DNA from: JBFAPK01 sp040676675
GTDB taxonomy: Bacteria > Actinomycetota > Actinomycetes > Mycobacteriales > Micromonosporaceae
Reading direction: 5' to 3'
DNA length: 64,000 nucleotides
Assembly (NCBI RefSeq): GCF_040676675.1
Contig: NZ_JBFAPK010000037.1
Location: forward strand, 25,054 to 89,053
Made by a program: the position numbers and the translations under genes
The notes under the pieces: model-generated
Told to the model about the DNA's origin: nothing
Databases searched by the model: none
Seen by the model: only the letters and a program-made list of their open reading frames with translations
In this document: in pieces, positions 24,171 to 31,942 of the stretch
How positions within the stretch are numbered: position 1 is the stretch's first letter
How the letters are laid out: the number at the start of each line of letters is the position of its first letter

Positions 24171-24914
24171 GTGGACGACGCGGACGGGTACTTCGGGGAG
24201 GACGTCGCGGCCCGCTACGACGATCCGTCCTCGGAGATGTTCCGGCCGGAGGTCGTGGCCGCGACCGTGGACGTACTCGCGGAACTCGCGGGTCGCGGCC
24301 GGGCCCTTGAACTGGGAATCGGTACCGGCCGGATCGCCCTGCCGCTGGCCGCCCGCGGCGTCCCGGTCCACGGCATCGACCTGTCCCGGGCGATGGTGGC
24401 CCGGCTGCGCGACAAGCCCGGCGGCGACGCGATCGGCGTGACCGTCGGCGACTTCGCCACCGCCAGGGCGGACGGGACGTTCTCCCTCGCCTACCTCGTC
24501 TTCAACACGATCATGAACCTGACGAGCCAAGAGGCTCAGGTGGCCTGCTTCCGCAACGTCGCGGCCCACCTCGAACCGGGCGGCCGCTTCGTCATCGAGG
24601 TGATGGTGCCCGAGCTGCGCAAGCTGCCGCCGGGCCAGAACGTCGTACCGTTCCGGACCGACCCGACCGGCTGGGCGTACGACATCTACGACGTCGCCAC
24701 CCAGGCGATGAGCTCGAACTACGTCGAGGTGGTCGACGGGCGCGGCCGCTACCGGTCCATCCCCTTCCGGTACGTCTGGCCCGCCGAACTCGACCTGATG
24801 GCCCAGCTCGCCGGGCTGCGGCTGCGCGACCGCTGGGCCGACTGGACCCGGGAGCCCTTCACGGGCGAGAGCGGCAAGCACGTCTCGGTCTGGGAGAAGC
24901 CCGCCGAAGGGTGA
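24171..24914 (+). CDS. class I SAM-dependent methyltransferase
   Basis: 247 residues. Motif I ALELGIGTGRIALPLAARG, motif II VHGIDLSRAMVARLR, and post-motif VTVGDFATARADGTFSLAYLVFNTIMNL define a class I Rossmann methyltransferase of the small-molecule type; the acceptor is unknown. Two starts compete: GTG 24144, six bases after TATCGT (leaderless), and GTG 24171 with GGGGGAGGGA upstream. The latter is preferred because the extra residues derive from the ribosome site. ynfA follows 30 bp downstream. Confidence 0.85.
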   Translation: MDDADGYFGEDVAARYDDPSSEMFRPEVVAATVDVLAELAGRGRALELGIGTGRIALPLAARGVPVHGIDLSRAMVARLRDKPGGDAIGVTVGDFATARADGTFSLAYLVFNTIMNLTSQEAQVACFRNVAAHLEPGGRFVIEVMVPELRKLPPGQNVVPFRTDPTGWAYDIYDVATQAMSSNYVEVVDGRGRYRSIPFRYVWPAELDLMAQLAGLRLRDRWADWTREPFTGESGKHVSVWEKPAEG

Positions 24915-24932
24915 TCCGGGCGGGCGGCGCAC

Positions 24933-24938
24933 TACGGT
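24933..24938 (+). promoter_or_regulatory. -10 box TACGGT ahead of ynfA
   Basis: TACGGT ends six bases before the ATG at 24945 with no ribosome site, suggesting a leaderless ynfA transcript distinct from the methyltransferase transcript. Confidence 0.45.
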
Positions 24939-24944
24939 CTGACC

Positions 24945-25280
24945 ATGACGGTCGCCCGTTCCATCGCGTTGTTCCTGCTCGCCGCGCTGGCGGAGATCGG
25001 GGGCGCCTGGCTGGTCTGGCAGGGCTGGCGCGAGCACCGGGGCCTGCTCTGGATCGCGGGCGGGCTCGTCGCGCTCGGCGTCTACGGCTTCGTCGCCACC
25101 TTCCAGCCCGACCCGAACTTCGGCCGCGTCCTCGCGGCGTACGGCGGTGTCTTCGTCGCCGGCTCGCTCGCCTGGGGCGTCGTGGTCGACCGTTTCCGCC
25201 CGGACCGGTACGACCTCGCCGGCGCGCTGATCTGCCTCCTCGGCGTCGCCGTCATCATGTACGCGCCGCGTAACGGCTGA
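24945..25280 (+). CDS. ynfA: YnfA-family small membrane protein
   Basis: 111 residues, four membrane helices, matching the UPF0060/YnfA family at its usual length: LFLLAALAEIGGAWLVWQGWRE, ALGVYGFVATFQPDPNFGRVLAAYGGVFV and DRFRPDRYDLAGALICLLGVAVIMYAPR are all family hallmarks. YnfA has been linked to SMR-like multidrug efflux in enterics. Its final codons and stop sit in a 25-bp unit that is tandemly repeated four times. The two convergent genes here are separated by a 46-bp perfect palindrome. Confidence 0.95.
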   Translation: MTVARSIALFLLAALAEIGGAWLVWQGWREHRGLLWIAGGLVALGVYGFVATFQPDPNFGRVLAAYGGVFVAGSLAWGVVVDRFRPDRYDLAGALICLLGVAVIMYAPRNG

Positions 25281-25363
25281 TCCTGTCGCGCCGCGTAACG
25301 GCTGATCCTGTCGCGCCGCGTAACGGCTGATCCTGTCGCGCCGCGTAACGGCTGATCCTGTCG
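25264..25363. repeat. 25-bp tandem repeat x4 covering the ynfA 3' end and stop
   Basis: Four exact copies of a unit beginning CGCCGCGTAACGGCTGATCC (25264, 25289, 25314, 25339). Copy 1 encodes the last codons and TGA of ynfA; the rest are beyond the stop. Same design as the 27-bp repeats at the arsR end. Confidence 0.93.
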
Positions 25364-25401
25364 CGGGTCGGGTCTCGGGGTCGGGGGTGTTTCTCGTTCT
25401 C

Positions 25402-25447
25402 GCTCCACATCTTCTTCGATGTGATCACATCGAAGAAGATGTGGAGC
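25402..25447. repeat. 46-bp perfect palindrome (element B, CTCCACATC type)
   Basis: GCTCCACATCTTCTTCGATG... reads identically on both strands over 46 bp with no spacer, centred between 25424 and 25425. Its ends CTCCACATC/GATGTGGAG recur in the inverted repeat at 59672-59721. It lies between convergent genes, so it may double as a bidirectional terminator. Confidence 0.9.
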
Positions 25448-25459
25448 CGAAGAGGCGAC

Positions 25460-26224
25460 TTACTTCCGGCGGGCCACCGTCACGATTGTTTCGCTGGTCG
25501 GCGTGTACGCGCCGCCCGCGAAGTCGCCGTACCGCTCCGACACCGTGAAGCCGGCGTCCGACAGGTACCCGTCGAGCGCCGTCGCTGAGAGGAAGCGCAG
25601 GCTCGCCCGGTCGACGCGCAGCGGGGTCCCGTCCCGGGTCGCGGTGGTCTCGGTGAAGGTGACCACGTCACCGACCTCCGCCTCGACGTGGTAGATCATG
25701 CGCAGCTCGCGCCCGTGGTGGTCGACCACGTCGTACGGTTCGTCGGGGTTCCAGCCGTCCCACTCCCGTACCAGCGGATTGCGGGTCTCGAACGCGAACG
25801 TGCCCCCGTCGACCAGCGCCGCGCGGACCGCCGCCAGCGAAGCGCGCAGCTCGTCGTCGGTGACCAGGCACTGGAACGCGTTGCTGGCCATCAGAGCGTG
25901 CGCGAACTCGCGGTCGAAGCTCATCGAGGCAGCCGTGCCGGCGACCCACTCGATGCCCGAGGCCGGGCCGGCAGGCCCGGAAGCGCCAGGCCCGGACGCA
26001 TCGGTACGCGAGCGGGCGCGGGCCAGCGCCGCGGTGTCCGGGTCCACCCCGCAGAGCCGACCGGTGTGTCCCTCCCCACGCGCGCGGTGCAGCAGCATGC
26101 CCGTACCGCAGCCGACGTCCAGCACGCTCGATGCCGCCATGACGTGGCGGAGGTGGAAGTCGTCGCTCGGTCCCCAGGGGTTCAGCAGGTCGTAGAGTGC
26201 GGCCGCGTCGTCGTCGGAGTACAC
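25460..26224 (-). CDS. class I SAM-dependent methyltransferase
   Basis: 254 residues. Motif I SSVLDVGCGTGMLLHRARGEG, then RLCGVDPDTAALARAR, WVAGTAASMSFDREFAHALMASNAFQ (SAM-binding and post-motif). A short Gly/Pro/Ala repeat (SGPGASGPAGPASG) is inserted after motif II. Substrate unknown; the family includes many secondary-metabolite and small-molecule methylases. GTG 26224 is chosen: GATACT lies six bases upstream and no ribosome site exists. It overlaps the 3' end of the DUF6010 gene by 43 bp. Confidence 0.85.
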   Translation of the reverse strand: MYSDDDAAALYDLLNPWGPSDDFHLRHVMAASSVLDVGCGTGMLLHRARGEGHTGRLCGVDPDTAALARARSRTDASGPGASGPAGPASGIEWVAGTAASMSFDREFAHALMASNAFQCLVTDDELRASLAAVRAALVDGGTFAFETRNPLVREWDGWNPDEPYDVVDHHGRELRMIYHVEAEVGDVVTFTETTATRDGTPLRVDRASLRFLSATALDGYLSDAGFTVSERYGDFAGGAYTPTSETIVTVARRK

Positions 26225-26676
26225 CGTGGCAGTATCCGCCCCGCCCCGTCCCGGCCGGTGGCGCGGGGCGCGCCGCCGGACCGCCGCGAGAACCGCGACC
26301 GGACCAGGGCGGGCAGCGAGGGTCCGCCGCACAGGCACCAGATGGCGATCACCGGGTCGCAGATGGCGCAGCCGAGCGACGAGTGCGCGTCGAACGGGAC
26401 GATCGGCGCGCCCTTGAGGTGGTGCACGAGGTCCCAGCCGGTGTGCAGGAGCCAGCCGACGCCGGTCCACGCGTACGAGTCGAGGCCGCGGTAGGCGCAG
26501 TAGGTGACCGCCGCGGTGAAGGCGAACTCCCAGGGGCCGAGGGCGCCGCCGCTCAGGTAGGCGGCACCGGCGCCGGCAACCATGATCGCGTTGAACCGTC
26601 GCCGCGCGGGCTCCCGGAGCAGTGAGACGAGGAGGACGTACCCGAGACCGATGAGGAGCGCGCTGAGCACGAGCAT
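26182..26676 (-). CDS. DUF6010-family membrane protein
   Basis: About 164 residues. Helical membrane core with LSALLIGLGYVLLVSLLREP and the family-like segment WLLHTGWDLVHHLKGAPIVP followed by SSLGCAICDPVIAIWCL. Function unknown. ATG 26676 is preceded by TAGCGT seven bases upstream (leaderless layout); a GTG at 26694 is in frame. The last 40 or so residues are Arg/Thr/Pro-rich and overlap the start of the downstream methyltransferase gene, suggesting an extended C-terminus beyond the family core. Confidence 0.75.
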   Translation of the reverse strand: MLVLSALLIGLGYVLLVSLLREPARRRFNAIMVAGAGAAYLSGGALGPWEFAFTAAVTYCAYRGLDSYAWTGVGWLLHTGWDLVHHLKGAPIVPFDAHSSLGCAICDPVIAIWCLCGGPSLPALVRSRFSRRSGGAPRATGRDGAGRILPRCTPTTTRPHSTTC

Positions 26677-26683
26677 GGAGGCG

Positions 26684-26689
26684 ACGCTA
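26684..26689 (-). promoter_or_regulatory. -10 box TAGCGT for the DUF6010 gene
   Basis: Minus-strand TAGCGT ends seven bases before ATG 26676, with no Shine-Dalgarno. Confidence 0.5.
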
Positions 26690-26784
26690 ACCACCCGGTC
26701 GCGGGCGGAGCAGTAGCCGCGGTGCCAGGTACCGACGGGATCTCGCCAGCGTCGCCAGCCGGTAACCGCGAGCCTGCGCGCGGC

Positions 26785-28863
26785 TCAGCGGTCTTCGCCG
26801 GTCAACAGCTCGGCCGGTACCGGCTCGACCTCCACGCGGTTGTCGTGGAAGGTCGGCGCGCCGCCCAGGTCGGCGTCGCGTACGGCGGTCACGGCGTTGA
26901 CGTTGCCGCGCCCCGGGCTCAGCCGGGCCCAGTACGCCTTGTAGGTGAAGGCGACCCCCGGCCGGGTCGCGTCGTCGACGGCGACCGCCGCGAGGAACGA
27001 GCCGCGGTCGTTGCGTACCCGCACGGCGTCGCCGTCGGCCAGGCCGCGCGCCGCCGCGTCGTCCGGGTGCAGGTGCAGCCGCGGCGGACCCATCCGCCCG
27101 GAGTGCCACGGCTGCGAGGCGAAGGTGGAGTTCATGAAGAACTTCCCGGCCGGGGCGAGCAGCACCAGCGGGAAGCGTTCGGCCAGCGCCGGGTCGGTGG
27201 CCTCCGCCGGCCGGGTGTAGCCGACGAGCGGGTCGACGCCGAGCCGCGCGAGCATCGGGTCGAGCAGCCGGGCCCGCCCGTTCGGCGTGGGGAAGCCGCC
27301 CTTGGCGTACGGGGCCGAGCCGACCGCCACCCCGGTCGTGCGCGCGTACGTCCGTTCCCGCAGCTCCTCGAAGGTGACCGGGGTGCCGGCGAGCAGTTGC
27401 CGGGCCAACTCCTCGTCGCTGTCGCGCAGCCGGGGATGGTCGAGCCCCAACGCGGCGGCGATCCGGCGGAAGATCTCGGTGTTCGGCAGCGCCTCACCGG
27501 GCGCCCGGGTGGCCGGCAGGTTCAGGGTCGTGTAGTGGTGCCCGTACGACGAGATCAGGTCGAGGTGTTCGGGCTGCATGGTGGCCGGCAGCACCACGTC
27601 GGCGAAGTCGCAGGTGTCCGTCCAGCGCTGCTCCAGCACCGTGGTGAAGAGGTCGTCGCGCCGCAGGCCCGCGTGCACCCGGGTCTGGTCCGGGGCGGTC
27701 GCGGCCGGGTTGGCGTTGAAGACCACCAGCGAGGTGATCGGCGGGTCCGCCTCGCCGGTCAGCGCCGCCGCCAACCGGCTCATGTTGATCGAACGCGCGG
27801 GCGGGGCGGGCATGTCCCTCGGGCGTACGACGGGGGCCTCGTCGACCGGGTGGTGCCCGCTGGTCGAGCAGAGCGCGCCGCCGCCCGGGTACCGGAAGTC
27901 GCCGGTGACCAGCGGCAGTGCGCAGATCGCCCGGATCGCCTGCCCCGCGCCGTAGTGGCGCTGCAACCCGAGCCCGACCCGGATCGCGGTCGGGCGGGTG
28001 GTGGCGATCCGGTCGCCGAGCCGGCGTACCACCTCGACGTCCAGCCCGCACTCGGCCGCCGCCCGCTCCACCGGCCACTCGGCGAGCCGCGCCGCCAGCT
28101 CGGACCACCCGTCGGTGTGCGCCTCCAGCCACTCGCGGTCGGCCGCGCCGACGTCGAGCACGTGCCGCATCAGCCCGAGCGCGAGGGCGGCGTCGGTACC
28201 GGGCAGCGGCGCGAGGTGTTCGTCGCAGCGCGCCGCGGTGTCGGTGCGCAGCGGGTCGATCGCCACCACGTACGCGCCCCGCGCCCGGGCCTCGAGCACG
28301 AACGGCCACTGGTGCAGGTTCGTCGAGAGCAGGTTCGCGCCCCAGATCACGATCAGCCGCGCGTCGACGATCGACTCCGGTTCGAAGCCGACCGACCTGC
28401 CGTAGAGCGAGCGCAGGGCCGCGCCGGAGGCGGCGGTGCAGATCGTGGTGCGCAGCCGCGAGGCGCCCAGGTGGGCGAAGAGGCGCGGGCCCATCGTCCA
28501 GCCCTGCACGTGTCCCATGGTGCCGGCGAAGTAGTACGGCAGGATCGCCTGCGGCCCGTCCCGCTCGATGCTCGCCCGCAGCCCGGCCGCGACCCGCGCG
28601 ACCGCCTCGTCCCACGTCGCGCGCCGGAACGACGACGGCCCGACCCCCTTCGGCCCCACCCGCACCATCGGGAAGACGAGCCGGTCGGGGCTGTTCACCA
28701 CGTCCAGGTACCGGTTCACCTTGCCGCAGAGCGCGCCCCGGGTGAACGGGTGGTCCCGGTCGCCGCGGATCCCCACGGCCCGCCCGTCCTCGACGGTGAG
28801 CTGCCAGGTGCAGGTGTCCGGACAGTCGAGCGGGCAGGCGCCGAGGTGCGTGGTGCGGGGCAT
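26785..28863 (-). CDS. molybdopterin-dependent oxidoreductase (formate dehydrogenase/DMSO reductase superfamily)
   Basis: 692 residues. N-terminal [4Fe-4S] motif ACPLDCPDTCTWQL, then GALCGKVNRYLDVV; the molybdopterin domains show FAGTMGHVQGWTMGPRLFAHLG and WGANLLSTNLHQWPFVLEAR, and the C-terminal dinucleotide-binding domain has LHPDDAAARGLADGDAVRVRNDRGSF. It resembles the assimilatory nitrate reductase/FdhA-like single-subunit group. At the Mo-ligand position the motif reads ICTAASG, so the ligand (Ser, Cys or other) is unsure. No twin-arginine signal is evident, so it is probably cytoplasmic. No partner subunit is adjacent. Leaderless start ATG 28863, with TAGCAT seven bases upstream. Confidence 0.88.
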   Translation of the reverse strand: MPRTTHLGACPLDCPDTCTWQLTVEDGRAVGIRGDRDHPFTRGALCGKVNRYLDVVNSPDRLVFPMVRVGPKGVGPSSFRRATWDEAVARVAAGLRASIERDGPQAILPYYFAGTMGHVQGWTMGPRLFAHLGASRLRTTICTAASGAALRSLYGRSVGFEPESIVDARLIVIWGANLLSTNLHQWPFVLEARARGAYVVAIDPLRTDTAARCDEHLAPLPGTDAALALGLMRHVLDVGAADREWLEAHTDGWSELAARLAEWPVERAAAECGLDVEVVRRLGDRIATTRPTAIRVGLGLQRHYGAGQAIRAICALPLVTGDFRYPGGGALCSTSGHHPVDEAPVVRPRDMPAPPARSINMSRLAAALTGEADPPITSLVVFNANPAATAPDQTRVHAGLRRDDLFTTVLEQRWTDTCDFADVVLPATMQPEHLDLISSYGHHYTTLNLPATRAPGEALPNTEIFRRIAAALGLDHPRLRDSDEELARQLLAGTPVTFEELRERTYARTTGVAVGSAPYAKGGFPTPNGRARLLDPMLARLGVDPLVGYTRPAEATDPALAERFPLVLLAPAGKFFMNSTFASQPWHSGRMGPPRLHLHPDDAAARGLADGDAVRVRNDRGSFLAAVAVDDATRPGVAFTYKAYWARLSPGRGNVNAVTAVRDADLGGAPTFHDNRVEVEPVPAELLTGEDR

Positions 28864-28870
28864 GACACGG

Positions 28871-28876
28871 ATGCTA
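28871..28876 (-). promoter_or_regulatory. -10 box TAGCAT for the molybdopterin oxidoreductase
   Basis: Minus-strand TAGCAT, seven bases before ATG 28863, no ribosome site. Confidence 0.5.
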
Positions 28877-28942
28877 CTCAGCCGCGGCGGCATCGGCCGG
28901 AGCGCGGAATTCGGACGGAAGCCTGGCCGAAATGTCTCCCGA

Positions 28943-31942
28943 TTACTTCCGCCGGCCGGTGGCCTGCCGCCTGCCCCCCATGGCGCCCTTGATCGAGTTC
29001 AGGTTGCGCCCGGCCCAGTGTGTCAAGGGATGGTCGGACCCAAGCGCGGCGCGGAGCTTGCGGAAGCCCTGCTCGGCTAACTGACGTGCGGGAATTCTCT
29101 GTCCCAGATGCGCAAATTCGATCGAGAGGCGCACAGTCGATGCCGCGACATCGGGATGGTTGTCGCCGAGTAACCGTTGTTGCCTTTTCAGTACCTGCTG
29201 GTGTCTGCGTAGTGCTTCTTCGTGGTCACCTAGCCTACTGAAGACCACGGCCAGGTTACTGGCGGAGGTGAGAGTGAGGGGATGGTTGTCGCCGAGCACG
29301 TGTTGCCGCTTTTCCAGTACCTCTCGTTGTATACGCCGCGCCTCTTCGTAGTCGCCTAGCTTCACTAGGATGCTCGCCAGGTTGCTGGCGGAGCTGAGGG
29401 TGGAGGGGTGATCAGCGCCGAGTGTCCTCTTTTCCCGTTCCAACGCCTGCTCTTGCATGTGCCGTGCCTGTTCACAATCGCCGATATCGCGCAGCGCGCC
29501 AGCCAGGTTGCCCGCGGAGGTGAGGGTTAGGGGATGGTCGTCGCCGAGTGCTTGTTGCCGCTTCTCTAGTACGTGCTTGTGCATGCGGTGCGCCCGCTCG
29601 TAGTCGCCGAGGTAGGTTAGCGCGCCAGCGAGATCATTGATTACGGAAAGAGTCTCTGGATGATCTTCGCCGACCAGCGTCCGGAGCTTCTCCATCGTGT
29701 CTTCGAGCATCTTTCGTGCCTGCTCATAGCCCCGGAGTTGCATGAGTATGCCGGCGAGATTGGTGATGGCACGGAGGGTGTCGGGATGGTCTTCGCCGAG
29801 TAGGCGTTGTCGCTTCTCCAGTACTTCTTGCTGTATCAGCAGTGCTTGCTGGTAGTTGCCGAGGTCGTTGAGGCTGCTCGCCAGGTTGCTGGCGGAGGTA
29901 AGGGTGTCCGGGTGATCAGCGCCCAGTGTTCGTCGTTGGCGTTCCAGTACGTCTTTCCTCAGCCTCAGAGCTTCTTGGTAATCGCCGAGACTGCTGAGGC
30001 TGCTCGCCAGGTTATTGGTGGAGCCGAGGGTGTCGGGATGGTCTTCGCCGAGTAGGCGTTGTCGCTTCTTCAGTACTTCCTGGTGTATCACCAGTGCTTG
30101 CTGGTAGTTGCCGAGGTCGTTGAGGCTGCTCGCCAGGTTGCTGGCGGAGGTGAGGGTGTCCAGATGGTCCTCGCCGAGCACGCTTCGCCGTCGAGTCAGT
30201 ACCTGCTCATCGAGCTTTCGTGCCTCCGCATGTTTGCCCTCGGTGCTGAATACGACCGCGAGGTCGCTGGCAGAGCGGAGGGTGTCGGGGTGGTCCTCGC
30301 CCAGGGTCGCGCGTTGACGAGTCAGGGTGTCCTCGACCAGTGGGCGGAGTTTGTGTAGCTCACCGAGGTCTCGGTTGGCCCAGACCAGTTCGGTCGCGGC
30401 CTTCAGGGTCTGCGGGTGATCCGCCCCGAGCGCGTCTCGCCACGTCCGGTAGAGGCGCTCCGCCAGCCGCTGCGCGGGCCGGGCGTCACCGCGCGCGATC
30501 AACATGACGATGGCCTGACAGGCCAGGCCGCGTAGCTCGGGGTTGTCGGAGTCGGCGGGGTTGGCGGCGAGCAGGTGCGGCAACAGCCGGGCCCAGCTCG
30601 GCCACGAGACGGGGTCGCGCGGGTCGCCGGGCTCTGCGACGCTCAACACGGCCTCGATCCGTGCCTGCAGCTGCGTGACGGCCGGGGGCGGCAACTGGTC
30701 ACGGAGCACGGCCTGAACCAGTCGGTGTACCACGATGCCCGCCTCGGTGACCTTGGCCAGCCCGTAGTCGTTCAGCCGGCCGATGCTGCGCCGCCGTGCC
30801 AGTGGCTTGTCGATCACCGTTGCCAACGGGCGTAATCCCCAGGTGTCATCCTCCGGCGCGGCCTCGAACTGCGCAATCGTGGCCACCAGTTCCACCGGCA
30901 CAGGCTCCGGCGCCAGGAACGCACACAACCGGAGGATGGCGAGCGCCGCGGGATCGACGGCGGCGAGCCGGTCTGTGCTGATCGCGATGGTGGCGGCGAG
31001 CGAACGGGGGTAGCTGACCGGGCGGCCCTCGTCGAGCAGTTCTCCGGCCTGGCTCGCCAGAGCCTGCTGGTACTCCTCGGTCGACATGCCGGTCTCCGCC
31101 AGAAACCCGGCCGCCTGCGCCAAGGCCAGCGGGAGGTCGCCAAGAGCCTCGGCGAGTTCGTCCGCCTCCGCGCGGTCGAGCATCGGATGCTGAGTCCTCA
31201 GCAACTGCACCGACTCGGTCCTGGTCAGCACTCCGACATCGAGCGCCACGGCCAACTGGGTCCAGCGCTGGTGTCGCGACGTGATGATGATGTGTCCCGG
31301 GCCGCCGGGCAGCCACCGGGCGATGTCATCGGGCGATTCGGCGTTGTCGAAGACCAGCAGCCAACGGTCCCGGCTACGCAGATGACTCTTGACCGCGCTG
31401 GCGGCCACGACGCTGTCCGCGTCGGCGGCTACGACGCCGAGGCTCGCGCCGAGCGCGCGGTACTGCTCACCGATCAGGCCGGGCTGCTCGGCGGAGATCC
31501 ACCAGGCCGCGTCGTAGTCCGCTGCGTGGCGGTAGGCGTATTCGCTGGCGAGCTGCGTCTTGCCGATCCCGCCCATGCCGTGCAGCGCCTGCACCACGGC
31601 CGCGCCGCCGCTGCATAGTTGCTCGCGCAGCCGGGCGAGTTCGCTCTCCCGGCCGGCGAAGCCGGGGTTACGTGGCCCGAGGTTCCACACGGCGGGCAGC
31701 GCGCCGGGCGGCCGCTGAGCCAGGCCGTCGATCGACACCGTCTCGTCGGACGGGATCCGCTGGGCGGGCGGGGAGTTCAGGAAGACGTTCAGCTGGTTAC
31801 CCGCGCCCTGGGCGCCCGTGTTGCCCTGGCCGGTGGTCCAGACCGTCTGCTCGACGCCGCGGGGCGGTACGGCCGGTGTGGCGCCGAGGGGCGTACCCGC
31901 CGGCGTCGCCGATGGGGTTGAGCCCGAACCGGTGTCGTTCAT
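28943..31942 (-). CDS. STAND NTPase: NB-ARC-like core with 12-unit TPR sensor
   Basis: 999 residues. 1-80: Gly/Pro/Thr-rich lead with GNTGAQGAGNQLNVFL. About 90-400: NB-ARC/STAND NTPase with FAGRESELARLREQL, Walker A GMGGIGKT (122-129), Walker B RWLLVFDNAES (about 200) and HIIITSRHQRW (sensor). 400-560: winged-helix/helical domain. About 560-980: TPR array with 12 LG-x-DHP-type motifs at about 42-residue spacing (NLA...LG.Y..A), as in kinesin-light-chain-like TPRs. The C-terminus is basic (GGRRQATGRRK). Known: such ATPases act as signal-sensing switches, some in anti-phage defence. The ATG at 31942 overlaps the stop of an upstream 147-residue gene (ATGA). The TPR part has lower GC than the NTPase part. 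No effector domain is seen. Confidence 0.85.
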   Translation of the reverse strand: MNDTGSGSTPSATPAGTPLGATPAVPPRGVEQTVWTTGQGNTGAQGAGNQLNVFLNSPPAQRIPSDETVSIDGLAQRPPGALPAVWNLGPRNPGFAGRESELARLREQLCSGGAAVVQALHGMGGIGKTQLASEYAYRHAADYDAAWWISAEQPGLIGEQYRALGASLGVVAADADSVVAASAVKSHLRSRDRWLLVFDNAESPDDIARWLPGGPGHIIITSRHQRWTQLAVALDVGVLTRTESVQLLRTQHPMLDRAEADELAEALGDLPLALAQAAGFLAETGMSTEEYQQALASQAGELLDEGRPVSYPRSLAATIAISTDRLAAVDPAALAILRLCAFLAPEPVPVELVATIAQFEAAPEDDTWGLRPLATVIDKPLARRRSIGRLNDYGLAKVTEAGIVVHRLVQAVLRDQLPPPAVTQLQARIEAVLSVAEPGDPRDPVSWPSWARLLPHLLAANPADSDNPELRGLACQAIVMLIARGDARPAQRLAERLYRTWRDALGADHPQTLKAATELVWANRDLGELHKLRPLVEDTLTRQRATLGEDHPDTLRSASDLAVVFSTEGKHAEARKLDEQVLTRRRSVLGEDHLDTLTSASNLASSLNDLGNYQQALVIHQEVLKKRQRLLGEDHPDTLGSTNNLASSLSSLGDYQEALRLRKDVLERQRRTLGADHPDTLTSASNLASSLNDLGNYQQALLIQQEVLEKRQRLLGEDHPDTLRAITNLAGILMQLRGYEQARKMLEDTMEKLRTLVGEDHPETLSVINDLAGALTYLGDYERAHRMHKHVLEKRQQALGDDHPLTLTSAGNLAGALRDIGDCEQARHMQEQALEREKRTLGADHPSTLSSASNLASILVKLGDYEEARRIQREVLEKRQHVLGDNHPLTLTSASNLAVVFSRLGDHEEALRRHQQVLKRQQRLLGDNHPDVAASTVRLSIEFAHLGQRIPARQLAEQGFRKLRAALGSDHPLTHWAGRNLNSIKGAMGGRRQATGRRK
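29777..30162. repeat. near-identical TPR duplication, 252-bp offset
   Basis: About 135 bp around 29777-29910 recur at about 30029-30162 with only a few mismatches (for example a shared run from GTGCTTGCTGGTAGTTGCCG). The offset equals six 42-bp units, i.e. two TPRs (84 residues). This implies recent unit duplication within the sensor. Confidence 0.8.

Noticed and set aside
25264..25363. Possible CRISPR array (25-bp units)
   Set aside because: The units are head-to-tail with no unique spacers; likewise the 27-bp units at 16461-16541.
28943..31942. FxSxx-COOH system TPR protein (FxsT)
   Set aside because: FxsT-type proteins share NB-ARC/TPR features, but no FxSxx peptide, radical SAM or protease gene is nearby.
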